From Gammaproteobacteria bacterium (GTDB taxonomy: Bacteria > Pseudomonadota > Gammaproteobacteria > Natronospirales > REEB76), in contig JAGWOR010000003.1 in the NCBI GenBank assembly GCA_028870845.1, forward strand, positions 31,339 to 95,338: DNA of 64,000 nt. The letters are read 5' to 3'. Of the stretch, positions 44,330 to 52,635 are shown one piece after another (the first letter of the stretch is position 1; every line of letters starts with the position of its first letter). The position numbers were made by a program, and so were the translations under genes. A model generated the notes under the pieces. That model had not been told where the DNA came from. It worked only from the letters and a program-made list of their open reading frames with translations, and searched no databases.

Positions 44330-45610
44330 ATGAACATTCTCATCGTAGATCACTCCCGGGTGTTTCGCACCGTGCTCCACAAGATGGTGGAGAACCTCGG
44401 TCACCATCCGATTTCTGTCGAGGACGCGGAACAGGCGGTGGACATACTGCACCAGCAGCCCATCGGGCTGGTGTGCGCGGCGCTGGAACTGCCGGGAATC
44501 AACGGCATCACCCTCTGCCAGCAGCTGCGTTCCCTGCCGCAGTACCTGAAGACGCCCTACATCCTGCTTACTTCCACCGACGACCAGCGCCTGCGGCACG
44601 ATGCGTTCGAGGCCGGGGTGACCGAAATCCAGGAGCGCACCGATGCCAAGGAACTCACCGACCGGCTGTGCCGTTTTTTTCTGGACGAACAGGAGGAAGT
44701 GCACGGCCGGGTGCTGTATATCGAAGACAGCCAGGTTGCGGCGCACGTCATCATTTCACTGCTGCAGGGCATGAACTTGCATGTGGATCATTTCCGGGTC
44801 GCGGAAGCAGCCCTGGCCGCTTTCGATCAGCAGGACTACGACCTCATCATCAGCGACATCCTGTTGGAAGGCAGCATCAGCGGCGTGGGCCTGGTCAACC
44901 GGGTTCGCGATCTGCCCAGTTTCAAGCGCCGCATCCCGATCCTGGCGGTTTCCGGTGTGGACGATCCCGCACGCCGCATCGAGCTGTTCCGCCAGGGGGT
45001 AAACGATTACATCACCAAGCCGCCGCTCGAGGAGGAGGTGCGCGCACGCGTGCGCAATCTCATCATCAGCAAGCAATTGCTGGATCAGGTGGAGAAACAG
45101 TCCCAGCAGCTGTATGAGATGGCCATGAAGGACCAGCTCACCGGCCTGTATAACCGCAACTCGTTGCGGGAGTTCGCCCCCAAATATTTCAGCAACGCCG
45201 CGCGTCATAACTACCCGGTGAGCCTGCTGGTCATCGACCTGGATCACTTCAAGAACATCAATGACCGCTACGGCCATGTGACCGGCGACAACGTACTGGC
45301 GCGCGCCGGCGAGATGCTGGGCCGTTCCTGTCGGGAGGGTGACTTGGCGGCACGCGTCGGCGGCGAGGAATTCGTGCTGCTGCTGAATTATTGCAAAGGC
45401 GAGGACGCGCGCCGTAGGGCAGAACAAATCTGCAGGGCCATTGAAGCCCTGCGCCCCGAGGGCGTAATGCTAACCGCCAGCATCGGCGTGAGCGCCAGAT
45501 CCCTGGGGCAGGCGGCGAAATTCGAGGAGCTGTACAAAACCGCGGATCACGCCATGTATGAAGCCAAGAAGCAAGGCCGCAATCGTGTGGCTTATATACC
45601 CCAGCAATGA
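44330..45610 (+). CDS. REC-REC-GGDEF response-regulator diguanylate cyclase
   Basis: 426 residues. The first receiver (1-118) has VDHSR at the acidic pocket but Ala51 where the phospho-Asp should be, so it is probably not phosphorylated. The second receiver (125-245) has IEDSQ, phospho-Asp176 in IISDILLEG and Lys230 in ITKPP, so it looks functional. The GGDEF domain (260-426) has GGEEF (344-348) and an RxxD inhibitory site (335-338) five residues upstream, indicating c-di-GMP synthesis with feedback. No histidine kinase lies next to it. The layout resembles PleD (REC-REC-GGDEF). Confidence 0.93.
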   Translation: MNILIVDHSRVFRTVLHKMVENLGHHPISVEDAEQAVDILHQQPIGLVCAALELPGINGITLCQQLRSLPQYLKTPYILLTSTDDQRLRHDAFEAGVTEIQERTDAKELTDRLCRFFLDEQEEVHGRVLYIEDSQVAAHVIISLLQGMNLHVDHFRVAEAALAAFDQQDYDLIISDILLEGSISGVGLVNRVRDLPSFKRRIPILAVSGVDDPARRIELFRQGVNDYITKPPLEEEVRARVRNLIISKQLLDQVEKQSQQLYEMAMKDQLTGLYNRNSLREFAPKYFSNAARHNYPVSLLVIDLDHFKNINDRYGHVTGDNVLARAGEMLGRSCREGDLAARVGGEEFVLLLNYCKGEDARRRAEQICRAIEALRPEGVMLTASIGVSARSLGQAAKFEELYKTADHAMYEAKKQGRNRVAYIPQQ

Positions 45611-45635
45611 AACACCAGCGGGTTGCTTACTGACT

Positions 45636-46058
45636 TTATGCGCTCATGCCGGTGATGGCCATGAGCAGGAATGCCATGACCAGGATGGCCAGCAGGCGGT
45701 GACCGGTATCCAGCATCCAGGCGGCGGTGCTGCGCCGGGAAATGAGTGTGTCCACCAGCGAAGGTGCGGCGGTGAATCCCAGCCACAGCAAAACGCCCGC
45801 CGCCAGCGCCGTGCCCAAGCCGGCGTCGCGGCCCATGAAGGCCAGGCACAACGCCAAGACGAACGCCTGCAGGATGCTGCACACCAGCGCCACCAGATAA
45901 CGCTGCCAGCGGCCGCCGCTTTCGATTTCCTGCAGCAGATGCGGGTTGGCCTTGAGCCACAGCGGGCCGAATGTGAACGGCAGGTACCAGACGGCACCCA
46001 CCATGAAGCCGCCGAGTCCGGCCAGCACTACCGCCAGATAATTGATTTGTGCAAGCAT
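45636..46058 (-). CDS. DUF1761-family membrane protein
   Basis: 140 residues from the ATG at 46058, chosen because CAGGAGA lies about 8 bases upstream and the hydrophobic start MLAQINYLAVVLAGLGGF matches DUF1761; an ATG 18 codons earlier has no support. Four hydrophobic segments are seen (about 5-28, 50-72, 80-98, 113-135), with the family patterns VGAVWYLPFTFGPLW and LGFTAAPSLV. Function unknown. Last of a run of minus-strand genes beginning with hemH. Confidence 0.85.
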   Translation of the reverse strand: MLAQINYLAVVLAGLGGFMVGAVWYLPFTFGPLWLKANPHLLQEIESGGRWQRYLVALVCSILQAFVLALCLAFMGRDAGLGTALAAGVLLWLGFTAAPSLVDTLISRRSTAAWMLDTGHRLLAILVMAFLLMAITGMSA

Positions 46059-46125
46059 GTGTTTCTCCTGGCAACCTGGAGTCAGATGAAGCACCGCGCC
46101 CGGGCCGGCCAAACTATACCAATTC

Positions 46126-46704
46126 TCAGCTGATCAACCTGGGCCGGCCGTTTTTTCCATCGTCCACTTCCAGCGTGCGGCTTTTGCGCAGAATGCCGGC
46201 GTAATAACTGACGTAATAGCCGGCCAGCAGGAAATACAGGCCCAGGGTGATCGGGCTGTGCTCATAAGCGGCCATGGCGCTTGGATTTGAACTCTTGATC
46301 GCCCCGCTGATCATCGGGTACAGCACCAAGAAGCGGTAGATCAACCGGCCGATGAACAGCGCCGACAGCGTCAGTCCGATATACAGATTGGGTGTGTAAA
46401 ATTTTCCCTCAGGTGTGGCTTCGAACCGGGTATTGCCGAAAGCGTGATACGCCAGCACCAGGCCCACCAGTGCGCCGACGGCGGCGGCCACCAGGCCTTT
46501 GGTGGTCAGGAACGGGGACACCAGCAGCACCACGCACACGATCGTCAGCACCGCCATGCGGTAAATCATGCGATGCGTCTGAAGTTTTTGCCGGCCCACC
46601 AGGCGGCGGAATCGCCGGTACAGGACAAACAGCACCAGTGCCGCAATCAGCAGCGTAAATCCGATGTTGGAAAATGCGGAACTGGTTGCAGCTGCCGGGT
46701 GCAT
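46126..46704 (-). CDS. Multi-helix membrane protein, unrecognised (DUF1453-like)
   Basis: 192 residues; about five helices (near 13-30, 48-66, 68-86, 105-130, 150-168). The cytosolic loop YRRFRRLVGRQKLQTHR after the first helix and AYHAFGNTRFEATPEGKFYTPN later resemble CcdC/DUF1453-type proteins, but the match is uncertain. It begins 35 bases after the VOC gene stop and continues toward the DUF1761 gene 67 bases further; both may share the hemH transcript. Confidence 0.65.
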   Translation of the reverse strand: MHPAAATSSAFSNIGFTLLIAALVLFVLYRRFRRLVGRQKLQTHRMIYRMAVLTIVCVVLLVSPFLTTKGLVAAAVGALVGLVLAYHAFGNTRFEATPEGKFYTPNLYIGLTLSALFIGRLIYRFLVLYPMISGAIKSSNPSAMAAYEHSPITLGLYFLLAGYYVSYYAGILRKSRTLEVDDGKNGRPRLIS

Positions 46705-46739
46705 GGGTTTCTCCGAAAGTTGCGCACTTTAACACGCGA

Positions 46740-47447
46740 TCAGTGATTGCTGCTGCAGATCAGCAGCCGCTGACCCTCGGGCGATGTCAGTTCCAGACTG
46801 CGGAACTGGCCCGCAACGGCCAGCTCCCCGCTGACGCCGCGGCCAGCCAGGAGTTCCGCCAGTTGATCCGGTTGCGGATGCGAGAATACCAGCTGCGGTC
46901 CGGCCGGCAGTGGTTCCCGGCACAAGCGCAGGTTCAGGCCGCCGGTACTGAAGCGCGCGCTTTTTGCCGCGGCTTCATCCAGCGCTGCACGAATCAAACC
47001 CAAATCCTCCCAAAAACGGCAGCCGGCCGCCAGTTCAATGGCCGGCAGGCGATATTCATCGAAGTATCCGCACACTGCTTCGCTCGGATGCCGCGGCAAG
47101 GGCGAGCAGGTGCGGGTTTCCAGCAGTGTAACCATCTGCCGGTTGGGGTCATAGAAGCCCGCTTCGTTGAACTCAGCATCACCCAGCTTGGCGAATGCCA
47201 AGCGGATTCCGAGCGCCTCAAATACCGGTATTTGATGCCGCAGATCCGGCAGCACGAAAGTCAGTGACGGCGATGGAAAGCTGTATTGGTGCAAGCCCAG
47301 GTAAACATTGCCGTCGGTCAGTGCCATGTAGGGATGCGGCCAGACGTCGTGGACCGGCGCGCGTTCAAATCCCAGGCGTGAATAGAAATCCAGGGATGCC
47401 AGCATATCTGCGGTCTGGATGCTGATTTCCAGGAAACTGCCCAGCAT
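46740..47447 (-). CDS. VOC (glyoxalase/bleomycin-resistance) superfamily protein
   Basis: 235 residues with two VOC-like halves: the first (about 5-110) begins FLEISIQTADMLASLDFYSRLGFER, the second (about 125-232) includes CRFWEDLGLIRA and ends in LELTSPEGQRLLI, the beta-alpha-beta-beta-beta pattern. Metal ligands cannot be assigned with certainty, so it may be an enzyme or a binding protein. It follows hemH by 10 bases and is probably in the same operon; substrate unknown. Confidence 0.82.
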   Translation of the reverse strand: MLGSFLEISIQTADMLASLDFYSRLGFERAPVHDVWPHPYMALTDGNVYLGLHQYSFPSPSLTFVLPDLRHQIPVFEALGIRLAFAKLGDAEFNEAGFYDPNRQMVTLLETRTCSPLPRHPSEAVCGYFDEYRLPAIELAAGCRFWEDLGLIRAALDEAAAKSARFSTGGLNLRLCREPLPAGPQLVFSHPQPDQLAELLAGRGVSGELAVAGQFRSLELTSPEGQRLLICSSNH

Positions 47448-47457
47448 ACCGGCCGCT

Positions 47458-48462
47458 TCAGCCCGGGAGACGCGCCATCACCAGTTCCGCCAATGCCCGG
47501 ATGTGCTCGGGGCGGTCGTTGAGCGCCGGGATGTAGCGCAACTCCCGCCCGCCGGCTTCTCGATAGCTCTCCGCGTACCGCAGCGCGATTTCCTCCAGGG
47601 TTTCCAGGCAATCAGCCGCGAAACCCGGGCACACCACGTCCACGGTTTTCAGGCCGGCGGCTGCCAGCTCCTGCAACTGCACCTGGGTGTAGGGTTGCAG
47701 CCACGCGGCTGGACCGAAACGCGACTGGTAGGTGAGCTGCCACTGCTGGTTGCTTAGTCCCAGTTCTGCCGCCAGCAGCCCGGCGGTGTGCAGGCACTGT
47801 TGCGCATAGGGATCCCCCGCCAGCGCCACTTGCTTGGGAATGCCATGGAAGGAGATCAGCAGCTTCTCCCCGCGGCCGTGCTGCTGCCAGAACTCGCGCA
47901 CCTGCGAAGCCAGGGCCTGGATGTAGGCTGGATTACCGGCGTAACCCTCGATGCAGTCGAGCGTTGGTTCGCTCAGTTGTTTGAGCCTGTGCAGCGTGGA
48001 GCCTACGGTAGCGCGCGCGTACTGGGGATACAGCGGCAGCACCACGATGCGCGTGACTCCCGCGGCCGCCAGTTCCAGCAGTGCTTCGGGCAGGGACGGA
48101 TTGCCGTAGCGCATGCCGAGCGCCACTGGGATTTGCTTGCCGCTCAGCCGGTTGATTTCCCGCTCCAGCCCGGCGGCAATGGCCCGGCTGTGTACCAGCA
48201 GCGGTGAACCTTCTCGCGTCCAGATGCGGGCATAGGCTGCGGCCGAGCGTTTCGGCCTGAACGGCAGAATCAGGCTGTGCAGCAAGGGCAGCCACAACAA
48301 GCGCGGCAGGTTCACCACCGCCGGGTCCGCCAGGAACTCGGCCAGATAGCGCCGCAGGGCGGCCGGCGTAGGCGCATCCGGTGTGCCCAGATTGCTGACC
48401 AGCACCCCGGGGCGTGGGCTCGCTCCTGGCGTCTGCTTTCGGGTATCCGGCATGGGCTGCAA
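47458..48462 (-). CDS. hemH: Ferrochelatase HemH
   Basis: 334 residues (start could be codon 4, at 48453). It inserts Fe2+ into protoporphyrin IX as the last step of haem synthesis. Signatures: VSNLGTPDAP near the start, catalytic His206 in SFHGIP, QSRFGPAAWLQPYT (about 246-259) and CPGFAADCLETLEE (278-291), which holds the conserved Glu287. The enzyme is a soluble or membrane-associated protein. It heads the minus-strand run hemH, VOC, and two membrane proteins, and is divergent from mscL. Confidence 0.95.
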   Translation of the reverse strand: MQPMPDTRKQTPGASPRPGVLVSNLGTPDAPTPAALRRYLAEFLADPAVVNLPRLLWLPLLHSLILPFRPKRSAAAYARIWTREGSPLLVHSRAIAAGLEREINRLSGKQIPVALGMRYGNPSLPEALLELAAAGVTRIVVLPLYPQYARATVGSTLHRLKQLSEPTLDCIEGYAGNPAYIQALASQVREFWQQHGRGEKLLISFHGIPKQVALAGDPYAQQCLHTAGLLAAELGLSNQQWQLTYQSRFGPAAWLQPYTQVQLQELAAAGLKTVDVVCPGFAADCLETLEEIALRYAESYREAGGRELRYIPALNDRPEHIRALAELVMARLPG

Positions 48463-48624
48463 CCAAAATCTACAGGACAGCGTGATTATGGCACGCCCGG
48501 ACCGCGCACCAGCATCACTCTGGGTATGGAATCAGGGGTATATTGCTGCCGCAAGCCATCGCGGTTCACGTCGGAACAATCACGGCTGCGCCGCGTCCGG
48601 GAAAATACAACCAAGGAGTTCGTT

Positions 48625-49080
48625 ATGTCCGTGTTGAAGGATTTTCAGGCATTCGTCATGCGCGGCAATGTGGTGGACATGGCCGTGGGCATCATCATCG
48701 GCGCGGCTTTCGGCGCCATCGTCAAATCACTGGTGGATGACGTAATCATGCCGCCCATCGGGCTGGCGCTGGGCAACGTGGATTTTTCCAATCTGTTCGT
48801 GGTGCTCAAGGACGGCGCCAAGGCCGCCCCGCCTTACGACACCATTGCCCAGGCGCACGCGGCCGGAGCAGTAACACTCAACTATGGATTGTTCATCAAT
48901 ACCGTCATCAGCTTCGTCATCATCGCCATGGCGGTGTTCATGCTGATCCGTTTCATGGCCAACCTGGAAAAACGCTTCAAGCAGCCGGCGGCAGCGCCAT
49001 CCACCAAGGAATGCCCACAGTGCTGTTCCAGCATCAACATCAACGCCAAGCGCTGCCCCAACTGCACTTCCAATATTTAA
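48625..49080 (+). CDS. mscL: Large-conductance mechanosensitive channel MscL
   Basis: 151 residues from the ATG at 48625, with AAGGAG upstream; a much longer open frame to 48277 is not real because MscL proteins begin MSVLKDFQAFVMRGNVVDMAVG. Two membrane helices are seen (about 15-45 and 77-105), and the C-terminus carries a CPQC...CPNC zinc-ribbon-like tail (about 129-147). It opens under membrane tension to release solutes in osmotic down-shock. The tail is frequent in proteobacterial MscL proteins. Confidence 0.95.
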   Translation: MSVLKDFQAFVMRGNVVDMAVGIIIGAAFGAIVKSLVDDVIMPPIGLALGNVDFSNLFVVLKDGAKAAPPYDTIAQAHAAGAVTLNYGLFINTVISFVIIAMAVFMLIRFMANLEKRFKQPAAAPSTKECPQCCSSININAKRCPNCTSNI

Positions 49081-49094
49081 TGCAGATTCCAGGG

Positions 49095-49135
49095 CACACC
49101 GGCCGCTGCATTGTTTAGATGCAGCGGCTGGTGTG
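49095..49135. terminator. Long hairpin between convergent mscL and fadI
   Basis: Arms of 17 bases, CACACCGGCCGCTGCAT (49095-49111) and its complement (49119-49135) with one G-T pair, and a 7-base loop. Neither side is followed by a T-run, so a simple rho-independent terminator is not assured, but a hairpin of this length between two convergent genes is likely to mark transcript ends. Confidence 0.5.
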
Positions 49136-49151
49136 GTTGAATCCAGCGGGA

Positions 49152-50444
49152 TTAACGTTCCAGAATCGCCGTGACGCCCATGCCGCCGCCGGTACAGATT
49201 GAAATCAGTCCGCGGCCCGAGCCTTTCTGGGCCAGCAGCTTGGCGAGTCCGCCGAGGATGCGTCCGCCGGTGGCCCCGAAGGGGTGGCCCAGCGCCACGC
49301 TGCCACCCTTCACGTTCAGCTTGTTGCGGTCGATGGAGCCCAAAGGCTCGGCCCGGCCCAGGCGCTTGCGGCAGTAGTCCGTCGATTCCCAGGCCTTGAG
49401 GGTGCACAGTACCTGGGCGGCGAAGGCCTCGTGGATTTCGTAGAAATCGAAATCCTGCAGCTTGAGCCCGGCTGCATCCAGCATCTTGGGCACCGCATAG
49501 GTGGGCGCCATCAACAGGCCTTCGCGGTAAATGCCGGCGACGCTGGAAAAATCCACCGCCGCCACCGCGAAGTGGGTGAGATAGGCCTGCACCGGGATGC
49601 CGTGGGCCTTGGCCCATTCGTCGCTTGCCAGCAGCACCGCCGAGGCGCCGTCAGTAAGCGGCGTGGAATTGCCGGCAGTCAGCGTGCCGTTTCCGGTTTT
49701 GTCGAACACCGGTTTCAGTTTGGCGAGTTTTTCCAGGCTGGTGTCGGGGCGCACGTTGTTGTCGTAATCAGCGCCGTTGAATGGCGTCACCAGATCATCG
49801 TAGAAGCCTTGCTTCCAGGCGGCCGCGGCTTTGGTGTGACTGGCGTAGGCCAGTTCGTCCTGTTCTTTCTGGGTGAGATTCCATTCCTTGGCCATGAGCT
49901 CGCAATGCTGGCCCATGGACAGACCGGTGCGGGCTTCGGTGACCGCCGGGAAATGCGGCATCAGGTCGTAGGGTCGCCAGCGCGAGATCGCCTTGAGGCG
50001 CTGGCCGAAGCTGCGCGCGTGATTCAGGTCCAGCAGCAGCTGCTGGAAATGCCGGCCGAATACAATGGGCACGTCGCTGGCGGAATCCACGCCGGCGGCA
50101 ATGGCGGAATCCAGTTCGCCCACCGCGATGCGTGTGCCCAGTTCGATGGCGGTGGACAGCGAAGTGCCGCAGGCGCGGTCCAGATTATGGGCTGGTGTGT
50201 GCGGGTGCAGGCCGCTGGACAGCACCGCTTCGCGCGTCATGCTCCAGTCGCGCGAGTGTTTCATGACTGCGCCAGCGGATGCGTCGCCGAGAATCTCTCC
50301 CTGGAGGTTGAACTTGTCCACCAGCGATTTAATGGCGGCGCTCAGCATTTCCAGGTTGCCGAGCCGCATGTAGTTGGTGTTGTTGCGGCAGAACGGGATG
50401 CGCATGCCGCCAAGCACGGCGATGGGACGGGATAGCTTGATCAT
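49152..50444 (-). CDS. fadI: Acetyl-CoA acyltransferase FadI-type thiolase
   Basis: 430 residues, FadI-like in length. It cleaves 3-ketoacyl-CoA with CoA to acetyl-CoA and a shortened acyl-CoA. Active-site residues: nucleophile Cys92 in DRACGTS, His387 in GHPFGATGG and Cys417 in ICTGGGMGV. Start IAVLGGMRIPFCR also fits FadI rather than acetyl-CoA acetyltransferase. A neighbouring fadJ is not visible. The enzyme works with FadE in this window. Convergent with mscL and divergent from the MATE gene. Confidence 0.93.
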   Translation of the reverse strand: MIKLSRPIAVLGGMRIPFCRNNTNYMRLGNLEMLSAAIKSLVDKFNLQGEILGDASAGAVMKHSRDWSMTREAVLSSGLHPHTPAHNLDRACGTSLSTAIELGTRIAVGELDSAIAAGVDSASDVPIVFGRHFQQLLLDLNHARSFGQRLKAISRWRPYDLMPHFPAVTEARTGLSMGQHCELMAKEWNLTQKEQDELAYASHTKAAAAWKQGFYDDLVTPFNGADYDNNVRPDTSLEKLAKLKPVFDKTGNGTLTAGNSTPLTDGASAVLLASDEWAKAHGIPVQAYLTHFAVAAVDFSSVAGIYREGLLMAPTYAVPKMLDAAGLKLQDFDFYEIHEAFAAQVLCTLKAWESTDYCRKRLGRAEPLGSIDRNKLNVKGGSVALGHPFGATGGRILGGLAKLLAQKGSGRGLISICTGGGMGVTAILER

Positions 50445-50554
50445 GGAAAACTCCTGTTGGGAAGATATGCTGGCAAACGCACAGTTGATTTCAAGGCGCC
50501 GGCGTCCGTTGGTACGACGCAGCTGATATTATCCACCCGCAGTCAATCGCGCGC

Positions 50555-51991
50555 TTGCGCGGTATTTCTCTATCGAATATGCCATCGATACCCGCCATCC
50601 GCCGTGACCGGCCAGCAGGCCGTTTTGTACCTACCAAACGCTGGCCGTGGCTGCGTGCCGAGGCCGCAGCCACGCTGCTGCTGGCCGGACCCCTGATCAT
50701 CCATAACCTGGCGCTGGTGGGCATGTCGCTCACCGACACCATCATGGCCGGACTGCTGGGATCGAAGGTGCTGGCGGCGGTGGCCGTGGGGTCCAACCTG
50801 TGGGCACCGGTGTTCCTGTTTGCACTGGGGGTGCTTATGGCCCAGTCTCCCACCACCGCGCATCTGCACGGCGCCGGCAAAAACCGTGAAATTGGAGACT
50901 ATGCGCGCCAGATGGCCTGGCTTTCCCAGGCTCTTGGCTGGGGCGGTTTTATGCTGCTGCGCCACAGCGCCCCATTCATGCGCATGATCCACATCGAAGC
51001 CGACATCATTCCGGGCGCCAGCGCCTACCTGCGGGCGCTGGCCTGGGGATTGCCGGGCGTGTGCCTGTACCAGACGCTGCGTTTCACCAGTGAAGGTATC
51101 GGCCATACCCGCCCCATGCTGGCCATGGCCACGCTGGGGTTGATGGTCAATGGCGTGCTGGATTACCTGCTGATGTACGGCAAGCTGGGTTTACCGGCCT
51201 TGGGCGCCGTGGGCTGCGGCTACGCCACCGCCGCCAGCCAGTGGCTGATGTTTCTGGCGCTGCTGCTCTACATGCGCCGGCGCCCGCTGTACCGGCCGCT
51301 GGAAATTTTCCGGCGTTTCGAGTGGCCGCGCTGGGCCCCGCAGCGCGAGCTCATCTGGCTGGGCGTGCCCATTGGCATCGGCATTTTCATGGAATCCTCA
51401 TTGTTCGCGGGTGTGGGCCTGATGATGGGCACACTCGGCACCAATACCGTGGCTGCCCACCAGATCGCTCTTAACTATGCATCCTTCGTGTTCATGGTTC
51501 CCATGAGCATTGCTTTCGCCATTTCGGTGCGCGTTGGCCAGGCCCTGGGGCGCGGCGATCCGCATGCGGCCCGGCTCGCGGGTTTCGCCGGCATCGGCGT
51601 GTGCGCCTGTTTCGAACTGCTGTCGGCCCTCAGCATGCTGCTGTTCCCCGACTGGATCGTCGGCGTCTACACCCATGACGCCGGTGTTGCCCGGATCGCG
51701 GTGGGGCTGTTGTACATCGGTGCGGTGTTCCAGCTTTCCGACGGACTGCAGACCAGCGCCGCCGGCGCCTTGCGCGGTTACAAGGACACGCGCATGCCCA
51801 TGCTGATCACCATCGTGGCGTATTGGCTGGTGGGGTTTCCGCTGGCCTGGCTGTTCGGCGTCCCCCTGCACCTGGGTCCGCAGATGATCTGGGTGGGATT
51901 CATCGCCGGGCTGACGGTGGCGGCGGTGCTGTTGATGCGGCGATTTATGCTTTTGAGCCGGTCACCCTCGCGTACAGCAGCATCGATATAA
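50555..51991 (+). CDS. MATE-family multidrug efflux transporter
   Basis: 478 residues (start could be codon 9, at 50579). About twelve hydrophobic segments in two bundles; motifs typical of NorM-type MATE proteins are SLTDTIMAGLLGSKVLAAVAVG near the first helix pair and DGLQTSAAGALRGYKDTRMPML in the second half. It should export cationic drugs or metabolites in exchange for H+ or Na+. It stands divergent from fadI and convergent with the NTF2-like gene. Confidence 0.92.
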   Translation: MRGISLSNMPSIPAIRRDRPAGRFVPTKRWPWLRAEAAATLLLAGPLIIHNLALVGMSLTDTIMAGLLGSKVLAAVAVGSNLWAPVFLFALGVLMAQSPTTAHLHGAGKNREIGDYARQMAWLSQALGWGGFMLLRHSAPFMRMIHIEADIIPGASAYLRALAWGLPGVCLYQTLRFTSEGIGHTRPMLAMATLGLMVNGVLDYLLMYGKLGLPALGAVGCGYATAASQWLMFLALLLYMRRRPLYRPLEIFRRFEWPRWAPQRELIWLGVPIGIGIFMESSLFAGVGLMMGTLGTNTVAAHQIALNYASFVFMVPMSIAFAISVRVGQALGRGDPHAARLAGFAGIGVCACFELLSALSMLLFPDWIVGVYTHDAGVARIAVGLLYIGAVFQLSDGLQTSAAGALRGYKDTRMPMLITIVAYWLVGFPLAWLFGVPLHLGPQMIWVGFIAGLTVAAVLLMRRFMLLSRSPSRTAASI

Positions 51992-52057
51992 TCGCTTACT
52001 GCGATGCGCAGGCGGGGTAACCGCTTGCGGCTCAATCCGCGGTGTTTCCGGATTCCA

Positions 52058-52543
52058 TCAGTGGGATAACGCCGGTGCAACTTCCGGCATAGCCGATGAA
52101 TGGTGATCCATGATGCACCACTTGCCGTTCTGCTTCTGGTAGACAAACGTGTAGCGCGCTTGCACATCCTCGGGCTTGCCGTTCTTGGTCAGGCGGAAAG
52201 TGTAAATCCCCGAATTGACCGCGGTGTCGGGCCCGAGAATGCGTATGTAGGCTTTGTCGATCTTGCCAACCGGCTTAAGTTCTAAAAAGTGTTCGAAGTA
52301 ATCGAGGATTTCAGCGTGGCTGGTACGCACCTTGTTGGAGACGGTCGGCAGCAGCACGCCGCCGGGTTCGCAATACAGGGCCGCGACCGTTTCCGGATTG
52401 CCGGTTTTAAGCGCGGCATTCCAGCGCTGGAACTGGCCGGCGATCAACTGCTTGCTGGGTAACCCGCCTGGCTTGGCCAGCGACAGGCCGGGCAGCGCCA
52501 TCAACAACATGAATGCGATGGTAGTTATGCGCGATTGTTGCAT
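52058..52543 (-). CDS. Exported NTF2-like (SgcJ/DUF4440-type) protein
   Basis: 161 residues with a signal peptide (about 1-23, ending SLAKP). The mature part has the NTF2 fold pattern: helix IAGQFQRWNAALKTGNPETVAALYCEPGGVLLPTVSN, then DTAVNSGIYTFRL and ARYTFVYQKQNGKWCIMDHHSS, close to the SgcJ/EcaC or CaMKII-association-domain type. Such proteins bind or modify small ligands, often of unknown identity. It starts 92 bases after the MFS gene stop, on the same strand. Confidence 0.82.
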   Translation of the reverse strand: MQQSRITTIAFMLLMALPGLSLAKPGGLPSKQLIAGQFQRWNAALKTGNPETVAALYCEPGGVLLPTVSNKVRTSHAEILDYFEHFLELKPVGKIDKAYIRILGPDTAVNSGIYTFRLTKNGKPEDVQARYTFVYQKQNGKWCIMDHHSSAMPEVAPALSH

Positions 52544-52635
52544 ACAGCCTCCCGATTGACATAAACACTATATATATTCAAGGCATTACCGGACGTCAGC
52601 AGCGTATACCATATCCTGGATCCGTCTCATACATC

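Noticed and set aside
48277..48624. N-terminal extension of the mscL frame over hemH
   Set aside because: MscL begins at MSVLKDF with AAGGAG upstream; the extension is antisense to ferrochelatase.
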